From: Brachypodius melanocephalos
Taxonomy: Eukaryota > Chordata > Aves > Passeriformes > Pycnonotidae
Assembly: GCA_013398615.1 (NCBI GenBank)
Contig: VZSR01000476.1
Location: forward strand, 530,736-594,735
Length of the DNA: 64,000 nucleotides
Direction: 5' to 3'
The notes under the pieces were generated by a model, which saw nothing but the letters and a program-made list of their open reading frames with translations, was not told where the DNA came from and ran no database searches. Within the stretch, counting starts at the first letter, position 1, and each line of letters begins with the position of its first letter. Below are positions 36,927 through 51,100 of the stretch, in pieces. The position numbers and the translations under genes were made by a program.

Positions 36927-38291
36927 TGTGATTCTGATATAGGCCTTATCAAAGTATTTACTAAGCAGAATACACAAGCAGCTGTATTGACAAATCCTAA
37001 ATTAACATCTCCACCTTTCCTGTATCTAATTTCCTACCTCAGCCATCTCACTACTACCTCACCTAGCTGGGATGCCATCAGCTTAACATGGCCAAAATTG
37101 GCCTCTTTGTCCTCCCACCAAAGCACTGCATCATCAGCATCCTCCTGTCACTCAAGCCTCTCACTCTCACTCAAAAAGTAAAAATGTCATTTTTTGTTTC
37201 ACCTTTCCCTAGCCTTCCTAATCCAGACTGTAAATAAATCCTTCTGCTGCTTCTCCTACACATTAAAGATAATTTTCTTCCTTTGTGCCTGCACAGCTAA
37301 ATGCTCACTTACGCTCTTGGTTCTCATTTTGATTCATTTATCCTCAAGCTCCATTACATCGTATCAACCATTTCCTTTCAGCCCATTCTAAATGCAGGTT
37401 TTAGTTTTATCTCCATTTAGGCCTCATCACAATGGGTAAAAATTCCAAAAGCATAAAACAGTGTAAAACCCAAAGATCCTTTTATTTGTTTAGGATTCTA
37501 AATGAATATGGGCTATTTTTGTAAGCATTGATGCAGCTCGAGATGCAGATTATTATTAGACACATGAGCATCTACAAAAGCTTCTCCTCCTCACAATAGC
37601 ACATAAGCCCCTAAGTATCTTGGAAATTGGACAATTTTACACTCTCATCCACTCTTGTAATCCTTCTGTCACCACCTTACATTTCACACATTTTTTTTTT
37701 TTTTTGTATAACTTCTCAATTTTGTCCTTTTTTGCCTCATCTTCTCACTGGGCATTTTAAATTATATTTCTTCTGTTACCATCTATTTTAAATACAGCTT
37801 TGCCACCTCATCCCATGAATATCTAAAATTCCATTTCATGTCGTGCCTTTGGCATAAAGCATCTTCTGTGTACTTCCTCCTTAATGGCACACCTAACTTT
37901 AGCAGTTCACTAATGCAAGCTCATTAAGATACTTAAAGCTACAACGGTAACAAAGTAAGGAACTATTCATATCAAGAATGTAGATGTACATAAACACCAT
38001 ATCTCTGATGGCATATTATCACTTTACATTCTAATCCATGTCATTTTTGTGCCATACCATGAGACTGAGTCTCCACTGGGAACAATAAATCATCTATCTA
38101 TACAGAAATTGAACCCATAACATCTAAAAATCCATGCACAGAGACTATGTAGAAAATTATCAACTGCTTGACACTAAAATTTTGAAGCCAACCATACATA
38201 ACTATAAATGAACAGTATTTAATTCTTTCCTGATTGTTTATGCCTGGGATGGCCCTGTCTTGTACATTACAGTAAAATTTTGCTGAATTTA

Positions 38292-38317
38292 CTATTAGAA
38301 ATCAAAATTTCTAATAG
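38292..38317. repeat. Short inverted repeat (11-bp arms, 4-base loop)
   Basis: CTATTAGAAAT (38292-38302) and its exact reverse complement (38307-38317), loop CAAA. Confidence 0.9.
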
Positions 38318-38379
38318 AGAGCAAATGAACAAAAAAAGAAAGTGCTAAAGTAGAGAGAAGCATTTTTATGTTGTTAGCC

Positions 38380-39020
38380 AGAGAAAATGCATGAGGGTCC
38401 TGTAGTGTGCCTTGAGGCAGCAGCAGATTAACAACAGTGGTTCACAACTGGCTCAAAGGACAAAGTGAACCAGAACCTGTTGATGTTCCAACAGCCTGAT
38501 CTGAGTTCATGTGCTCAGTGTCACAGAGGGGTGTTTCTGGGCTGTGAAGGGCACCAGGCCCTGTGTTGTGCTGAAGTGGCAAGTGGTGACAGGACTGGTG
38601 ATCCTGGGCCATGGCCCTCAGCCAGTATCCATCCATTTCCATTCTGGAAGGGCGAGAGGATTGACTCCCTGGGAACAGTGTGGTTTAGAGGTTTTGTTAA
38701 AAATTTTGTCCTTAGAATCCATCCACCCATTACATCAAAATTCTAACAGCAGTTTCTGTTAGGTGGTCTGCCCCGTTCCCTCTGCCCTGAACTAGCATCA
38801 TTGTTAAGTTTTGTTTTCAGTATGTCAAAGTCCCTGTAAAAGAAGAGCATCCCCAAGCTGTTTGCTCAGTTCTGGAGATGCTGTAGTTCTTGCACGCACC
38901 CAGCCAGCCAGCCACTTCCTTTTTATAGCATAAGGCTTCCACTCAGTCTGTGGTTTAGCTTCACAAAAGCTACAGGGAGCACGAAGGGCATAATCAGAGT
39001 AGGCAGCCATGGCCAGGGAA
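38380..39020. other. GC-elevated intronic patch of unknown origin
   Basis: Clearly more balanced composition than its flanks, with long openings on both strands at 38442-38762 that look like no known family. It may be an unrecognised old retroelement. No TG/CA ends, poly(A) tail or target duplication was found. Confidence 0.35.
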
Positions 39021-39959
39021 GAGGAAGGAAGGAACTGCTTCTGTTGGCATTTGTGCCAAACTATATGACTGCATGACAGTGGCTTTAGACCATGACCAGA
39101 TCACAGCTCTAGCTTGTCAGATATTCTTAAGAACAGATCTCTACTTTCTGGATTAAATTTTGAAGTATACATATGCAAGTGAGCACTGCACAACAAAACA
39201 AAACTGCAGGGAGAAGGCATTTAGTAGCCTTCACTTAACTAAATTACTAAGAAGAAATGCAGAGTTCTTTTCTATCCACAACAGAAAAGACATATACTCT
39301 TCTACTTATACATTCATTTCACAGCTATAAAATAAAGGAATGTTTAATTATTCTAATGAAAACATCTGAGCTTCTTATTTAGTAAACTCTGCTGCATTTT
39401 TATGGATGTTGCTATTAGAATGTTTTTGATAAACACTAACCATAGCAGCAAGAACTATCATATCTATTTTATAAAAAGAATTCTGCCTTAAAGCCTATAT
39501 AAATTCATCCCATAAAACACTTGGAATTTTTCCTTCAAAGAGGTACTAAAACTTCCCCCTTTAATTCATTAGTTTTCATTCAACTTTGACTGCTGCTATA
39601 AAATGCTATCCCTTTTTTTATGATACCATGATCAGGTTTTTTGCCTTACCATAAAGTAAGGGAACATCAATCATTTGTATTATTCTATCTTGATCAGTGC
39701 TCAGGTGGGAATGCTCAAGTAATTTTATTAAATCATGTATTACCTACAGCCTTCAGTTAAAGAAAAACAAACCACCGAATCCAAAGCTATGATTAGGAAA
39801 GAAATATGAATTGCCCTTTTCTATATGTATTATTAAGAATCCTGTACAAACAAAGGCCTAATAATGAAGCCAAAAATGATTCACATTAGGTACTTTTAGG
39901 GATGAAGCACTAAGAAATTTCTGGCAGAAGTGTTTGCTCAGCACATTTCAATGGTGGAA
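39021..39959. other. Intronic, no feature recognised
   Basis: AT-rich intron with only short A and T runs. Confidence 0.6.
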
Positions 39960-40215
39960 TAAAATGGCCAGCACGAGCATTAATCACCTGATATTATCTT
40001 TTGTATAACAGCACATACTCCTCTCCTGTTAATTGTTGCTAGCTGAAATGGCATTTGAGCTGAGGAGAGACATGAGGATTAAGGTCATAATGATGTACAA
40101 CCAGAACTGCTTTGCCAGGTGCTCTGCTGAGTACATCTCAGCTGTGATTGTCAGGGCCCTGCTCTTGCTAAAAGTTGTAATCAAGACACCCAGACAGCAA
40201 ATGAAGCAGAAATCA
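39960..40215. promoter_or_regulatory. Candidate conserved non-coding segment
   Basis: Balanced-composition, repeat-free sequence between AT-rich flanks, with TTAATCACC and TTAATTGTTGCTAGC cores (39980-40045). A 64-codon plus-strand opening (40033-40227) lies across it but resembles no known protein. The call rests on texture only. Confidence 0.2.
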
Positions 40216-43200
40216 CCCCCAGTCTAAGAAACATGTTCTAGTTTCTCATGAAAAAGCATTCGTAACCAACAGATCAAGAATGTGTTTTCCTTCTGTCTTA
40301 TGTCAGAAAAAGTAATCATGAGCGCATTTCTACATGGGAATGTCACTACTAACAACTCCCTCACAAAGGTGATCCTCATGCTGGACTTTGTACATTCTTA
40401 CATCTGTCCAGAAGCCTGGAGCCTTCCTTCACATTCCTCTCTTTATGTTTTGGTAAATGTTGTTCCCACAAATTCTTCTGGATACTCAGCCCTGGATATA
40501 ACTTTGTCACCTTGTCCTGTATCACAACAAAAAGCACTGCAAATAGTGCCAGTAGCATCACCAGCTTATTTTCACTGGTCCTAAATTTTAGCTCCAAGTC
40601 TGTGGGAGTAAAATTATGGACTTTTCTGCATGAGCCTTGGACACGCATTTTTGTTCAACTTAATCATTTTCTAGCTCTCAAAATTAAAATGGAGACATGC
40701 AAGGATGTCTCTACATTCAAAACCTGTCATTGAAGAGACAGAAGGGGTTAAATCCAGGGAAAAGGAATGTTTTAGACTATATCTCTAGACAAGTAAAAAC
40801 AGTATAATTAAATACACTTATCCTCTTGCCTTGCAAAGACACACTGTGCTAACAAATTTATAAAAATGCAAGAAACTCATGGGTAGAGTAAAATGGCCAA
40901 TTAGTTGCTTGCATATTTAAAAGAGGATGAGGGAGGAAACAACCTGACTTCAGCCCCTAGAGACATGCAAAGAATCTGTGTGTCTAAAATTCCACTGCTG
41001 CCTGGGGGTTTGGGCTGGCAAAGTGCCAATCTTGTTGAAGTGGAAAAATACATTCCAAAGTCATGCTACAGAACACTGACTCTAGAGAGCACCTTCTAAT
41101 AGGAAAGCCATGGCACTCCTCAGTTTTGGCAATACCTGGATTGGTATCAAATACAGGAATATTTGCTGTAGCAGCAGTCTTCTCATATTTTTTGTGAATA
41201 CTGAGCTGCTTTAGTCCCTATTTCCTATGCCATTTGGCTTGGGGTTGCTCAGATCCACACTCCCTGCTTGCCGTTACATCACATGGAGCTCCGTGTAACC
41301 TCTGGATTGGTCCCTACAGCACAGATATTTGGGCATTGGCATCTTTAGCACATTTCCATAAACCACATCTCTATCTGCTCAACAGCCACTGGATTTTTGT
41401 CTAGAGATGCTTGTGCAATATCACACAGGCACATTGGAGTGAAGATGATCCAGGGCACAGGTGCCCAGAGCAAAAGAGGGAGGGATGCCACCTGAACCAC
41501 AAAAGCAGGAGGAGTAGCTGGGAATATACTAAATCCATTTATCAGAGCTGGACAGATGTGCAACACAAACTACAGTAGCAATGCAATGTGATCAATAGGC
41601 TGGCTCATCTTACAAGTCCCATTTGTTTTCCAAGAGACATGTCATATACTGAATCAACCTCTAAAAGACATTATTCTTGCTCTAGACACTCTAAATTGAA
41701 AAGGAATCCTGGTGTTGAGTTTTAACAAATGCAATAAAAACAACGACCTACACACAACATTTATCTTCTTAGAAGTTTTTAAATGCTTTCCACATGACAC
41801 AGGGCAAAATTCAAGTCCCAAGGTGGGGAGAGGCTACAGCAATTCCATCTAGGAATAAGTTTTTTAAAGATCCCTAGATCCATTAGGAATCAATGATTTT
41901 TTTTTCTTTTCTTCTCACCATATTCATATACTCAGCTAGTGAAACAGTTAACCATTACTGAGACTGGGTGATTGCCTGGTGATAAGGGTGACAAATGAAA
42001 CTCAGGTTACTGAAATACCTCGAGAGATGGTATAAGATTCTACAACCAGTCACAGAGTAAGCAAAGCATTTTGTGGATTCTAGTATGGGTAAAAACTTCT
42101 CTTATTTATTTCTGTATTTATATGTTAACTTTCCATAATTCAGTGGAAAAAAGGAAAAAGGAATAAACACCATAAACACAAGTAACAAGAAATTCTTACT
42201 TTTTTTTTTTTGTAATGCCAACTATTATCCATTTGCAAGGAAACTTCCAAAGCATACCTTGCATATCATAGTCCCCATATTTGTTATTTACTTGTGCAGT
42301 GTTTCACACATGTAGGGATAAGATTTCCAGGTAGTTAGGAGCTGAGATAGTTAAGGGTCAAAAATTCAGGTATGCAACCCCAACCACGCCACAATTTGGG
42401 GCTGCCAGGTTTGTCTCTACTAGAGACTCTACTGCTGTGCGGAGCAGAAGTAAGCAAAACTTTCTCACCTGCCTGCTTCATTCTGAAAACCTGCCACAGG
42501 ATTAAACCAAGACCTTTATTTTAACACCCATGAAATAGAACAAAGTGTCTAAAACTTTGAAGTTAGTGCTGGCTTGAGTAGGTGGTTGAACTGGCTGCCA
42601 ATTACAGAAGTTTGAACATCATCTTATGTGTTTTTTTTCCAGCTACAAAGACGTGGGGAAACAATCTCCCTTTTCCTCATGGCTGCAGCTCATTAATCCC
42701 TATTCCTTGCTTGTCACCTGACTAAAAAGAAGACACTTGGCAGCTTTATTTTTCTAGTTCTACTGTCTGGGAAACAAAAGGTGATCTGCATGTACTTTAG
42801 CGTGTCTGAAATAAAGCTTATCTTCCTCAACAGACATTCTACACTGTAGCATTAATACATAAAATTCTGATGTAAAGCTAATTACATAATTTCACCATGC
42901 TTTACCTGAGCCTTCCTAAAGTTTTGGTACCACATGTGCAACTGTTACCTGAGCTTGGTACATTTAAAATGTTGAAATTTATTAGATTAGCTTATAATAG
43001 GAATAACTGGAATCTGAAATAACTTATGGTTAAGTTGAAAGTACACAACCTACCAATGTAAGAAACTTGCTAAAATTATTTTAAGAACTTTAATAATCTT
43101 ATTTTGGTCTTCCTATTTTAACCAAAATATATTGGGTTTAAATACACAGTAATTACTACTCTATAACTAGAATTATATCCTGTATATGTGGAGTAGTTGC

Positions 43201-43620
43201 TACTTAGCTCATGGGAAAAGAGCTCCTGAATATAAAGACTGTTTCATATTTGTTCCTGAAAGAATAAGGATACTAATAAATTGAAAAACGTTGTTTTAAA
43301 TGGAGAAGAGAGACAGCCCCAACAAAGGGTCTGAGATGCTAGAAAGCAATAGGCAGAGTAACTGAGGTCTCAATCACTTCTCATGTTTCTAAAAATATCT
43401 ACTGTCAGAAATAATTTTTACTGCAATATCAGTAGATGTTGCTTTGTAGTGCTGCACTCCTGCTAGATGGACACTAGGTTACACACACCTAGGAATGTCT
43501 TCGCATCCACCTAGAAAACCTCTACATAAAGCTCATTTATCATGCTTTGGTAAAAGGCAGGTCTTCCAGCCTGCTCTTATTTCTGTTTTAAGTCATATTG
43601 ACAAGAAAGCAACCAGAACA
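40216..43620. other. Intronic, no gene recognised
   Basis: AT-rich with more balanced patches at 41100-41560 and 42350-42720. The overlapping openings at 40282-40733 have no family resemblance. T-runs lie at 41897-41905 and 42201-42211. Confidence 0.5.
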
Positions 43621-43770
43621 TCACCACAAAACAAAGAAACAAACAAAAAAGCCCCCAAAACCCAAAAAACCCCCCAAAACAACAACATCAAAACAAAAAA
43701 CCAAAACAAACAAACAAACCACCCAAACCAAACCAAAAAAACAACCTCCAGAAACCCTCCAAACCACACC
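43621..43770 (+). repeat. A/C-rich low-complexity tract, 150 bases
   Basis: The longest of the A/C tracts. C-runs of five, three and six (43652-43675) are followed by AAAC and AACC units with local (AAAC)n. It explains the Lys/Asn/Pro-rich plus-strand opening at 43495-43821. Confidence 0.9.
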
Positions 43771-46700
43771 GTAATCCTAAACCTGTATGGACTGGATACA
43801 ACTGCATACAGAGTTTGCTGAATCTCCCTCTTCAGCAGTCTGCATTTCTGCAGCTCTCCACTCTTTCATTTACATATCTCTGTTCCCAGTAGTAACTTGG
43901 GTGCTGGAGAGTTTTCTATTAAGGAAAGCAGTGCTGATTGATTGCTGCCAGCTCCCCTCCTGCTCTCCCTGCCCAGCCCCTCACAATGGCTCATTGCATC
44001 CTTCCATCACCTCAGCCTCAATGCCTCAAGCAATGCATCCCTATCTAAGCTTCAGATCAGGTTTTCAAGGAGCAAAGGACCTAATTAAATCAACTGGAAA
44101 AGGAGTTTAATCAATAGCAAGCTATAAAGTCACATCTTTGTTTTATCTGTAAATACATAAATTACAAAAGAAAAGTTGAATGCAGCAAAAGAGATTGAGA
44201 GAAGCACTATGCAATCTACACTATCCAATGCTTCCATTAAATTAAGCCTCAAACTATTCAAAAAGAATAGCTTGAATTTCAATCAGTAAATGCAAGATTC
44301 ATTGTGTGCTTTGATTGAGGCAGGTGAAAAACTATAATTTATTCAATTTCAGCCTATTTCAGCTTGCAATTTCTGCTCTTTAACAATCTTTTCCTTCAGC
44401 TATTCAAGGTACAAAATTCTTTTCGATTTCCAGTAGTGTTAGCCATGTGCTGCAATCTCTGTCTTTGCCCACTTGATGCGAAATGCAACATAATAGATAC
44501 AAATACTAGTCAAATATATCTTTATTCACAGTTTTCACAGTATTTTTTTAAAATACTGTGTGTGATGTGTTATCTCCACAACAGCTAGGCTTTTCTGTGC
44601 TGGTGAAAGGGACTCTGGACAACCAGATAGGCTTGGTAACTAGAATTACCACAGTGGTTTCCTCATTGCATGAAAGCAGTCAGGTTTTGTGCTCTGTTCA
44701 CATAGTTCTTACCATCTATGCCTTTGTAAACCACAGTTTCTTTCACTGTTTTCATGGCACTGTGTTTGTAAGCGCCTGTTCTAGACTCCACCAGGCTGAA
44801 GCAGTGGTGAGCTCCATCACACCACCACATCACACACGGTGTCCAGCACCGTGTGCCACCCTGCCACACTCAGACATGCCTGGTCTTCAGCAGTTTTCTT
44901 AAAGAGAGAATTTAAATAGTGCAGAGCCCCCTTTATATAGCAGGCATAACTCAATGCTGAATTTCCAGTCCATCCCACTCTGCTTGCATTGCTCAACTTC
45001 TTTGCAAAAATTCTTCTCTAACTTGACTTCTTTTATCTGCATGCTGATACCTCCTATGCAAAATGAAAAGAAAGGATTCCATATTTCTAAAATATCACAC
45101 AAAATATAAGAACCCTCCTGTCAGTATAGGACATGAAAGAAAGAGGCTGACTCTCAGGTCAAGTTTAGAGGCAAAGAAGGCAAGGTTTATTTTTCTGACT
45201 CTATTATATAAATTTCTAAAACAGGTCTGAGATTGATTTTCACCAGTGAGGTTAGAGAGGTGGCAACTTCACTCTCCAATCTCTCCTCCCAGAGGAGAAA
45301 TATGTAAACAAAAGAAGATAATTCAAAAAATATACATTGTTTACATGAAAATCAGTAAAAACTCCACTACAATAACGCAAAACACTCAGAAGGCTGAAAA
45401 ATCAGGGTGACACCCTCCATCCTAGATTTGAGGCTTGCTTTCCATAGATGTATGTGGAGGTTCACTTGTTGCCAGAAATTCTCTTAAGTCCCATGGGAAT
45501 AGATACATCCAGATGTAGTTTTCACTTCTGTTTAAACCAAGCACCAAACTGGCATGGAAAAGGCAGTAAAAACATACCTGAATAGGTGAATATAACCTAT
45601 ATATAATAGCAACTTTTTTCCACCTGGCAATAGCTGCCTAAACTAAAATAAATAAACCTGACTCCTTTTTTCCCTCCTGGTATCCTTCAAAACAAGATTT
45701 ATGCAATCATATGCCATATACTCTGAATCCAAGATGATGGCAGGTGTTGAATCTGCTCATAAACTGCAACCAAGTTTGAAAGGTGAAGTCTCAGAGAGAA
45801 CCTGCTCCTCAGGTGCCCCTCAGCACTCATGGATGTCTGTCTTCAGGTGCCCATTTCCACCACATGGAAAAGGTCTCTCCTCACCAAATATCCTCCCTGG
45901 CTAGCCCAGCCAGTTAATTAACACACCTGATCCCTGGGCAAACCACCCCTCCCTCGTGCTGTCAAAACTGCAGGTAGGGAAGGCTGGAGCAGGCACCTGC
46001 CAGGTAACCCCTACTTTGGAGGGATGAGGCTGCACTCAGAGGTGGAGATGTCAGGACTGGGTTGTGCCAGGAGAAACAAAAACCTGGAAGAACATGCTTG
46101 ATTTCACAAGAAAAGGACTAAATCAAATGCTTGCCAAAAAAATAAAAAAGTCAAATAATGTTTCAAAGGAATATTATTATGCTAGTGACAGACACAAAGC
46201 TTTTCCCATCATCCTGAATTCTGCAAGGAAGCTGCAATGAGACAAATCAAAATCTGTAACTATCATTACAGTAATCAAGATTTTTTACAAAAAAAATCTT
46301 AGATAGTCAGTGGAGTCACACATTGAGTTTAATAAAACAAATTATTCAAAAAAAGCATTAGCTGCACAGCATCGACTCAGTATTTTTTTCAAGCTGTTAT
46401 TCATTAAAAAAACCCACCGAAACTTAGGAACCCCATTACTATATTTGACCTACAAATCACTGACTTACATTGAGCCTTTCTCCTCTTCCCATATTGCAGG
46501 GCTCATTTTATTAGTCTATATTTAAAAAAAAAAAAGCATGGAGAAATATAACTTCATATTTTAAGCCTTGCTTAATTAATTAAATGTAAAGGACTCTATA
46601 TCTTCCCACAAAGCCCTACATTTTATTTATGGTTACAGCCATGCCATTTGGATATGTAATTTCAGAAAGAGAATGAGGGAGAGGCTTGCCCATAGTTTCT

Positions 46701-47744
46701 AGCTCTTTTTTAACATCAGCAAAAAAAAGTCACTCAAAAAAAGGGAAAGAATGAATAATTCTAGGGAAAGTTATTTAAAATTTATTTTAAAACCAGCTTA
46801 ACATAGTAAAATACCTTACTAATGTTTTTAGACAAATAGAAGAATGAAATTATGTCAGACTTGCAACTGATGAAGAGAAGAAATAATTTAAATCTTCAGT
46901 ACATTAGGGCTATGCCAAAAAAATTCCACTTCTGCAAGACAAATCTGAAACACACCCTCCTATCCCAAACTGGTAGCTATGAAAAATAACTGATATACCT
47001 TCAAACTACTTCACTTTGCACATAAAGAGTTGAAATTAATCCTTTTGCTATTTTCTTTTTTTGACAAGTTTGAAATACAAAGAAAATTTGCACTTTTGAT
47101 GAAAATGGCAACAAACCAAAAGGGTAAATTAATAAAACATGCAGCATGTAGTCACTTGTGCAATTTTCAAGTTACAGTAAACAACAAATCAGCAATTCCA
47201 TCAGGTGCCTGTATATCAGAGTGATCACATTGTAAAGAACCAAGCTTGCATCTTGAAAATTTAATCAAGAGTAAAATCAGAGCCACTTTAAAGAAGTCGA
47301 CTTAGTGTTGTGTTTTCTTTGTCTGTTTTGTCTCTCATCTTTAGGTAGAAATGTCTGTGGAAAAGAAGCTCTTGTACTTAATGATCATCAACTATTTTCA
47401 CTTGGGATCCTGTTTGCAACTAAACCTTGGGTCACAAATTTTAAGAAAATAATTGTTACATGCCTATAGTGAGAATCTAGCTTGTATATTCAGTTTGAAA
47501 GCTGTAATCATTTGTAAGGAAGTAAATTTTTAGTCTTTTGATCCAAAGACATTAACAAGCAGATCCTTCCAAGCATATGTCCCTAAAAAATTAAATTTAA
47601 CTAAATGGCAAAAGCATTAAAGCCACATAAAAAGGTGTTTGAGGAGCAGAAAAAAAGCCTAAAATTCTCATTATATGCAGAAAAACATCCTACTTCAAAA
47701 TAAATGCTTCATTATGGTAGATCAATAAAATGCCAAGAGGCTAC
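43771..47744. other. Intronic, no gene recognised
   Basis: AT-rich intron with GC-richer patches at 43930-44040, 44790-44890 and 45770-46060. Openings of up to 114 codons at 44558-44902 look random. A hairpin lies at 44536-44560. Confidence 0.5.
44536..44560. repeat. Short inverted repeat (11-bp arms, 3-base loop)
   Basis: CACAGTATTTT (44536-44546), loop TTT, then its exact reverse complement (44550-44560). As RNA it would fold into a tight hairpin. Confidence 0.9.
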
Positions 47745-48130
47745 AACTATTGACATTTATATAAACAATTAAATGTGATTAATGAAAAGCAGCGTGGCTG
47801 AATCAAATCTAGTTTATGATCACTAATTTGCAAGTCCTGATAATATATTCGCAGCATTTTTTATTTTGACAAAGTAAGTTTTTAATATCTGTTGTTAGCT
47901 CCTGTTAAATTCCCAGGTTTCTCCCACATCTGGCCTCTAATTACACATAAAGAACAGCTGCTAAGATGTGCTCCACCATTTGAGACAGGAGATGTCATTT
48001 TCACTCACAAACATAACAGTTCTATGCATCATTTATGTTTTATAACAGCCAAAACCTCTTTAAAAATTACATTTCCCTATTCCTGGCAGCTGGGGTGGGC
48101 TTGTATTAATCTGAAGAGCCTTTAAAAGAT
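47745..48130. promoter_or_regulatory. Candidate conserved non-coding segment
   Basis: Repeat-free sequence with TAAT-type and CAGCTG-type cores (for example CTAATTACACA at 47937-47947, ACAGCTGC at 47954-47961) and little slippage. A 77-codon opening at 47892-48125 shows no family resemblance. Low confidence. Confidence 0.2.
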
Positions 48131-51100
48131 GCACCAAAGAGCAAAATGAACCTACATGGTACTCCTAAAGTACCAGTCTGAACCTCACAAAACACTGAGC
48201 ACTCACAAATCTTGTTGAAGTAACCAGAATGTACAAATGATTGGCAGTGCAAGAAAACTGATAAAATAAACTAATTTAAAACAAATGTGAAGGCTTAAAG
48301 CAAATTTTCACCCACTTAATACTGCTACAGTTTGAGGAACAGAACAGAGATACTCAAGTTCCAAAATCCCTCCAAGACAGATAATAAAAATGACGTGGAA
48401 AGATGACAGTATTTTCAACTTTGTATTTCGAAAAAAGAATCCTGTCAAAGAAATCTTAATCTTCCAAACAAAACATCATAAAGCAGACCAGAACGGTAAC
48501 ATTCATGACACATGTATGAGTATTTCCTTGGCTTGCTTTGCCCCATTTGGGTAATATGTGACTTGGGCATCTTTGCAGATTTTTTTGTTTGTTTTTTGAT
48601 GGATGAATGAAAGAAAAGAGATTATACCTCATTCTAATGATTTTTTTGCTTTCAGTCCAGACTTATCTATCTCCGTGGTGTTTTAGTTAGGTTTTATTTA
48701 ACCTTCCAGAATCAAGTCCAGGAACTTTACTGCCTTCAAATAAGTACTGAAATTTTCTTCTTATGGAAATCTAAGCCTATAAATCCCAATTTAATTGTTC
48801 TTCTTTGATCAGCTGATGGTGCTTATAATATACAAACATTTAACTTACTATTCCAAACATTGTAAAGTAACAAAACCCTAGTTATTTGCTGTTAAAATAA
48901 CAATATTTATATAAATACTACACCTGTTTAAGCATGTTGTTCTTAACATTAATTTGTACACAGAATGATGTAACCTAAGAATTTTGGAGGTCACAGCTTG
49001 GAACTGACACCATCACCTCGAGGTTATGATTTCAAAGGAAATATTAAAGCTGTTTGCCTTTCAAATTTTTCAATTTTTATTCTGATTTACAGAATTAATG
49101 TGGAATTTTTACTCAGTATTTACTCATTAAAAACATCCAGTAAAGCTAAGTTACAGAAAGGTCTATGTTGTCTCTTTGCTATCCTTAACCAATTACCAAG
49201 TAACTCAACACTGCAACTGGCAGGGGGAGGTGATACCTATCCCTGTCTCACAGTGGCTTTCAAATATCCTTCAGCTTTGGACAAAGAGCAATATTCAAAG
49301 ATTGGGACAGTTCAAGTGTTCTTTACATTTGGTATTTTAATACTCCTCTTCAGTGTCTGCAAGGGTAAAGCAGAATATTAATATCCCTGTGCAAATTATG
49401 ATTGTCTGTAGGATGTCAACATTTGGATAGCTAGAAGACAGAGGAACTGGATTGTGGCAATTTTCCCATTTCTCATGGATTATGGAACAGCTGTGAGATG
49501 GTAACAACTTACACTATTAAGCTAGTCCGCATTTGAACTGGTGACCTAGGAGTGAAATATTCTCTCTCTCATGATCGTTCATTCTCTCATTAACAAGGCC
49601 CCTGAGTCTTTTGCTTCCCATTGAATAGTTCTTCCTTTTCCCTCCCTTTCTGTTTTTTTTTCCCTTTCCCAAGTCAAATGTGTTTTCCTGATGATCCAGT
49701 AGGATCATTCAAACTAGTGCATCTCTTTCAGACACCCTTGATCAGAGATAGAGCAATTGCTGTCTCAAATATTAAAATGGAGAAGGTAAAAGACCATAAA
49801 GACGAAAATATGTACATTGTACCACCTAGGTGAGATACAGGTTGTCAATAACTTGAAGACTAAGATTCAAAATGAAGGCAAGGATGTAAAGCATGATGCT
49901 ACATATTTATAGATGCACATATCCACACAGCAGCACTGCCTGCATCACGTGTGTCAGCGCTGAGACTGAATGAGAAAAGCAGAGTTCATCCTGATGGAAA
50001 AGCACTGAGTTCAAAGACGCTATATATCAATATATCTGCCAAAATGCCACAGCAGATGAACAACTCATCCTAGAAATATCACACGTTCTTGCTTTCCAAG
50101 TCCTGTAACATTATTAACAGGCTGATACCTCTTAAAGACTCCACAAACTCCTGCAGGATTTTACTGAACATACCCTGAGGCAATGGATGTTGTAGAACTA
50201 TAAAAATCACAGAAAGATATACTGGAGAGAAAAAAAAACCCCACAACCCCACTATCAAAAGACACAAAACTGTCAAAGTGACTATATATTTATTCATTGG
50301 AGATGCAGAAAACTAGGAGAAACATAAAAGAGGAATAGGTAACAACCACTTACTCGTCAAAGCAATGAAGGGTGGATGATAGCCAACCATAGAAGAGCAA
50401 GAAGCGTGAAAAACTATCATTAAGAAAGGATAACAGGTATTTAGTTGCCCCAAACCACAGCTATGTTTTCATTCCTCCTTCTTGGCATAATGGAGTAGAA
50501 GGAAAGTGGAGTGGCAAAAAGAGAAGGAAGATTCACAGCATTTACCCATATTTAAAAGACTTGGCAGAGTTAATTCCATGGATATGAAGGACTATAGAGG
50601 ATTTAGCAGTAGAACAAAACCACAAGAGTAGGCTAGAAAATCTAAACCACACTTTTATAATTTTCTTTTACAAAAACAAATGAAATGAATTAGTGGTTAG
50701 TGGCTTCTATTATTTTTATAATCATATTTTGCAAAGAATGTTGAAGTTCCCAACCAATATATAACAACCACATATATAAATAAATACTCATGTCATTTAG
50801 CAAGGGGTCTGACCTGAGGCATATAAACTAGGCATCTTTTTCAAACAACTAAGCAATTAGAATTAAATCTAAACAATCTTACAAGTGAAGGTGCCACTTT
50901 ATGTTTCAACACTTAATTTTAACAGGGATTCTAAGTGTCTTGGTGTTTTTGCAAGCCAGGGGTTAAATTCCTCTCTCCTCTGTTTGAACCATAACCAAAA
51001 AGCATTTTATGAGTGCAATAATGCACTTCAATAAATGGAGCTCACAATGGATACTCAGTTTCCTCTGGGGAATGAAGAAAACTTGTGTTCTCTTTCTGCT

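Larger units (their letters stand above)
36637..38379. other. Intronic, pyrimidine-rich in part
   Basis: Long C/T-rich stretches on the plus strand (about 36985-37390 and 37580-37760, with T15 at 37691-37705). The hairpin at 38292-38317 lies here. No exon was recognised. Confidence 0.5.

Noticed and set aside
43495..43821. Lys/Asn/Pro-rich opening of 108 codons
   Set aside because: A direct translation of the A/C low-complexity tract.
48998..49381. 127-codon plus-strand opening with a hydrophobic C-terminal part
   Set aside because: No recognisable domain. Hydrophobic runs come from T-rich DNA, and no supporting splice or promoter signal was seen.
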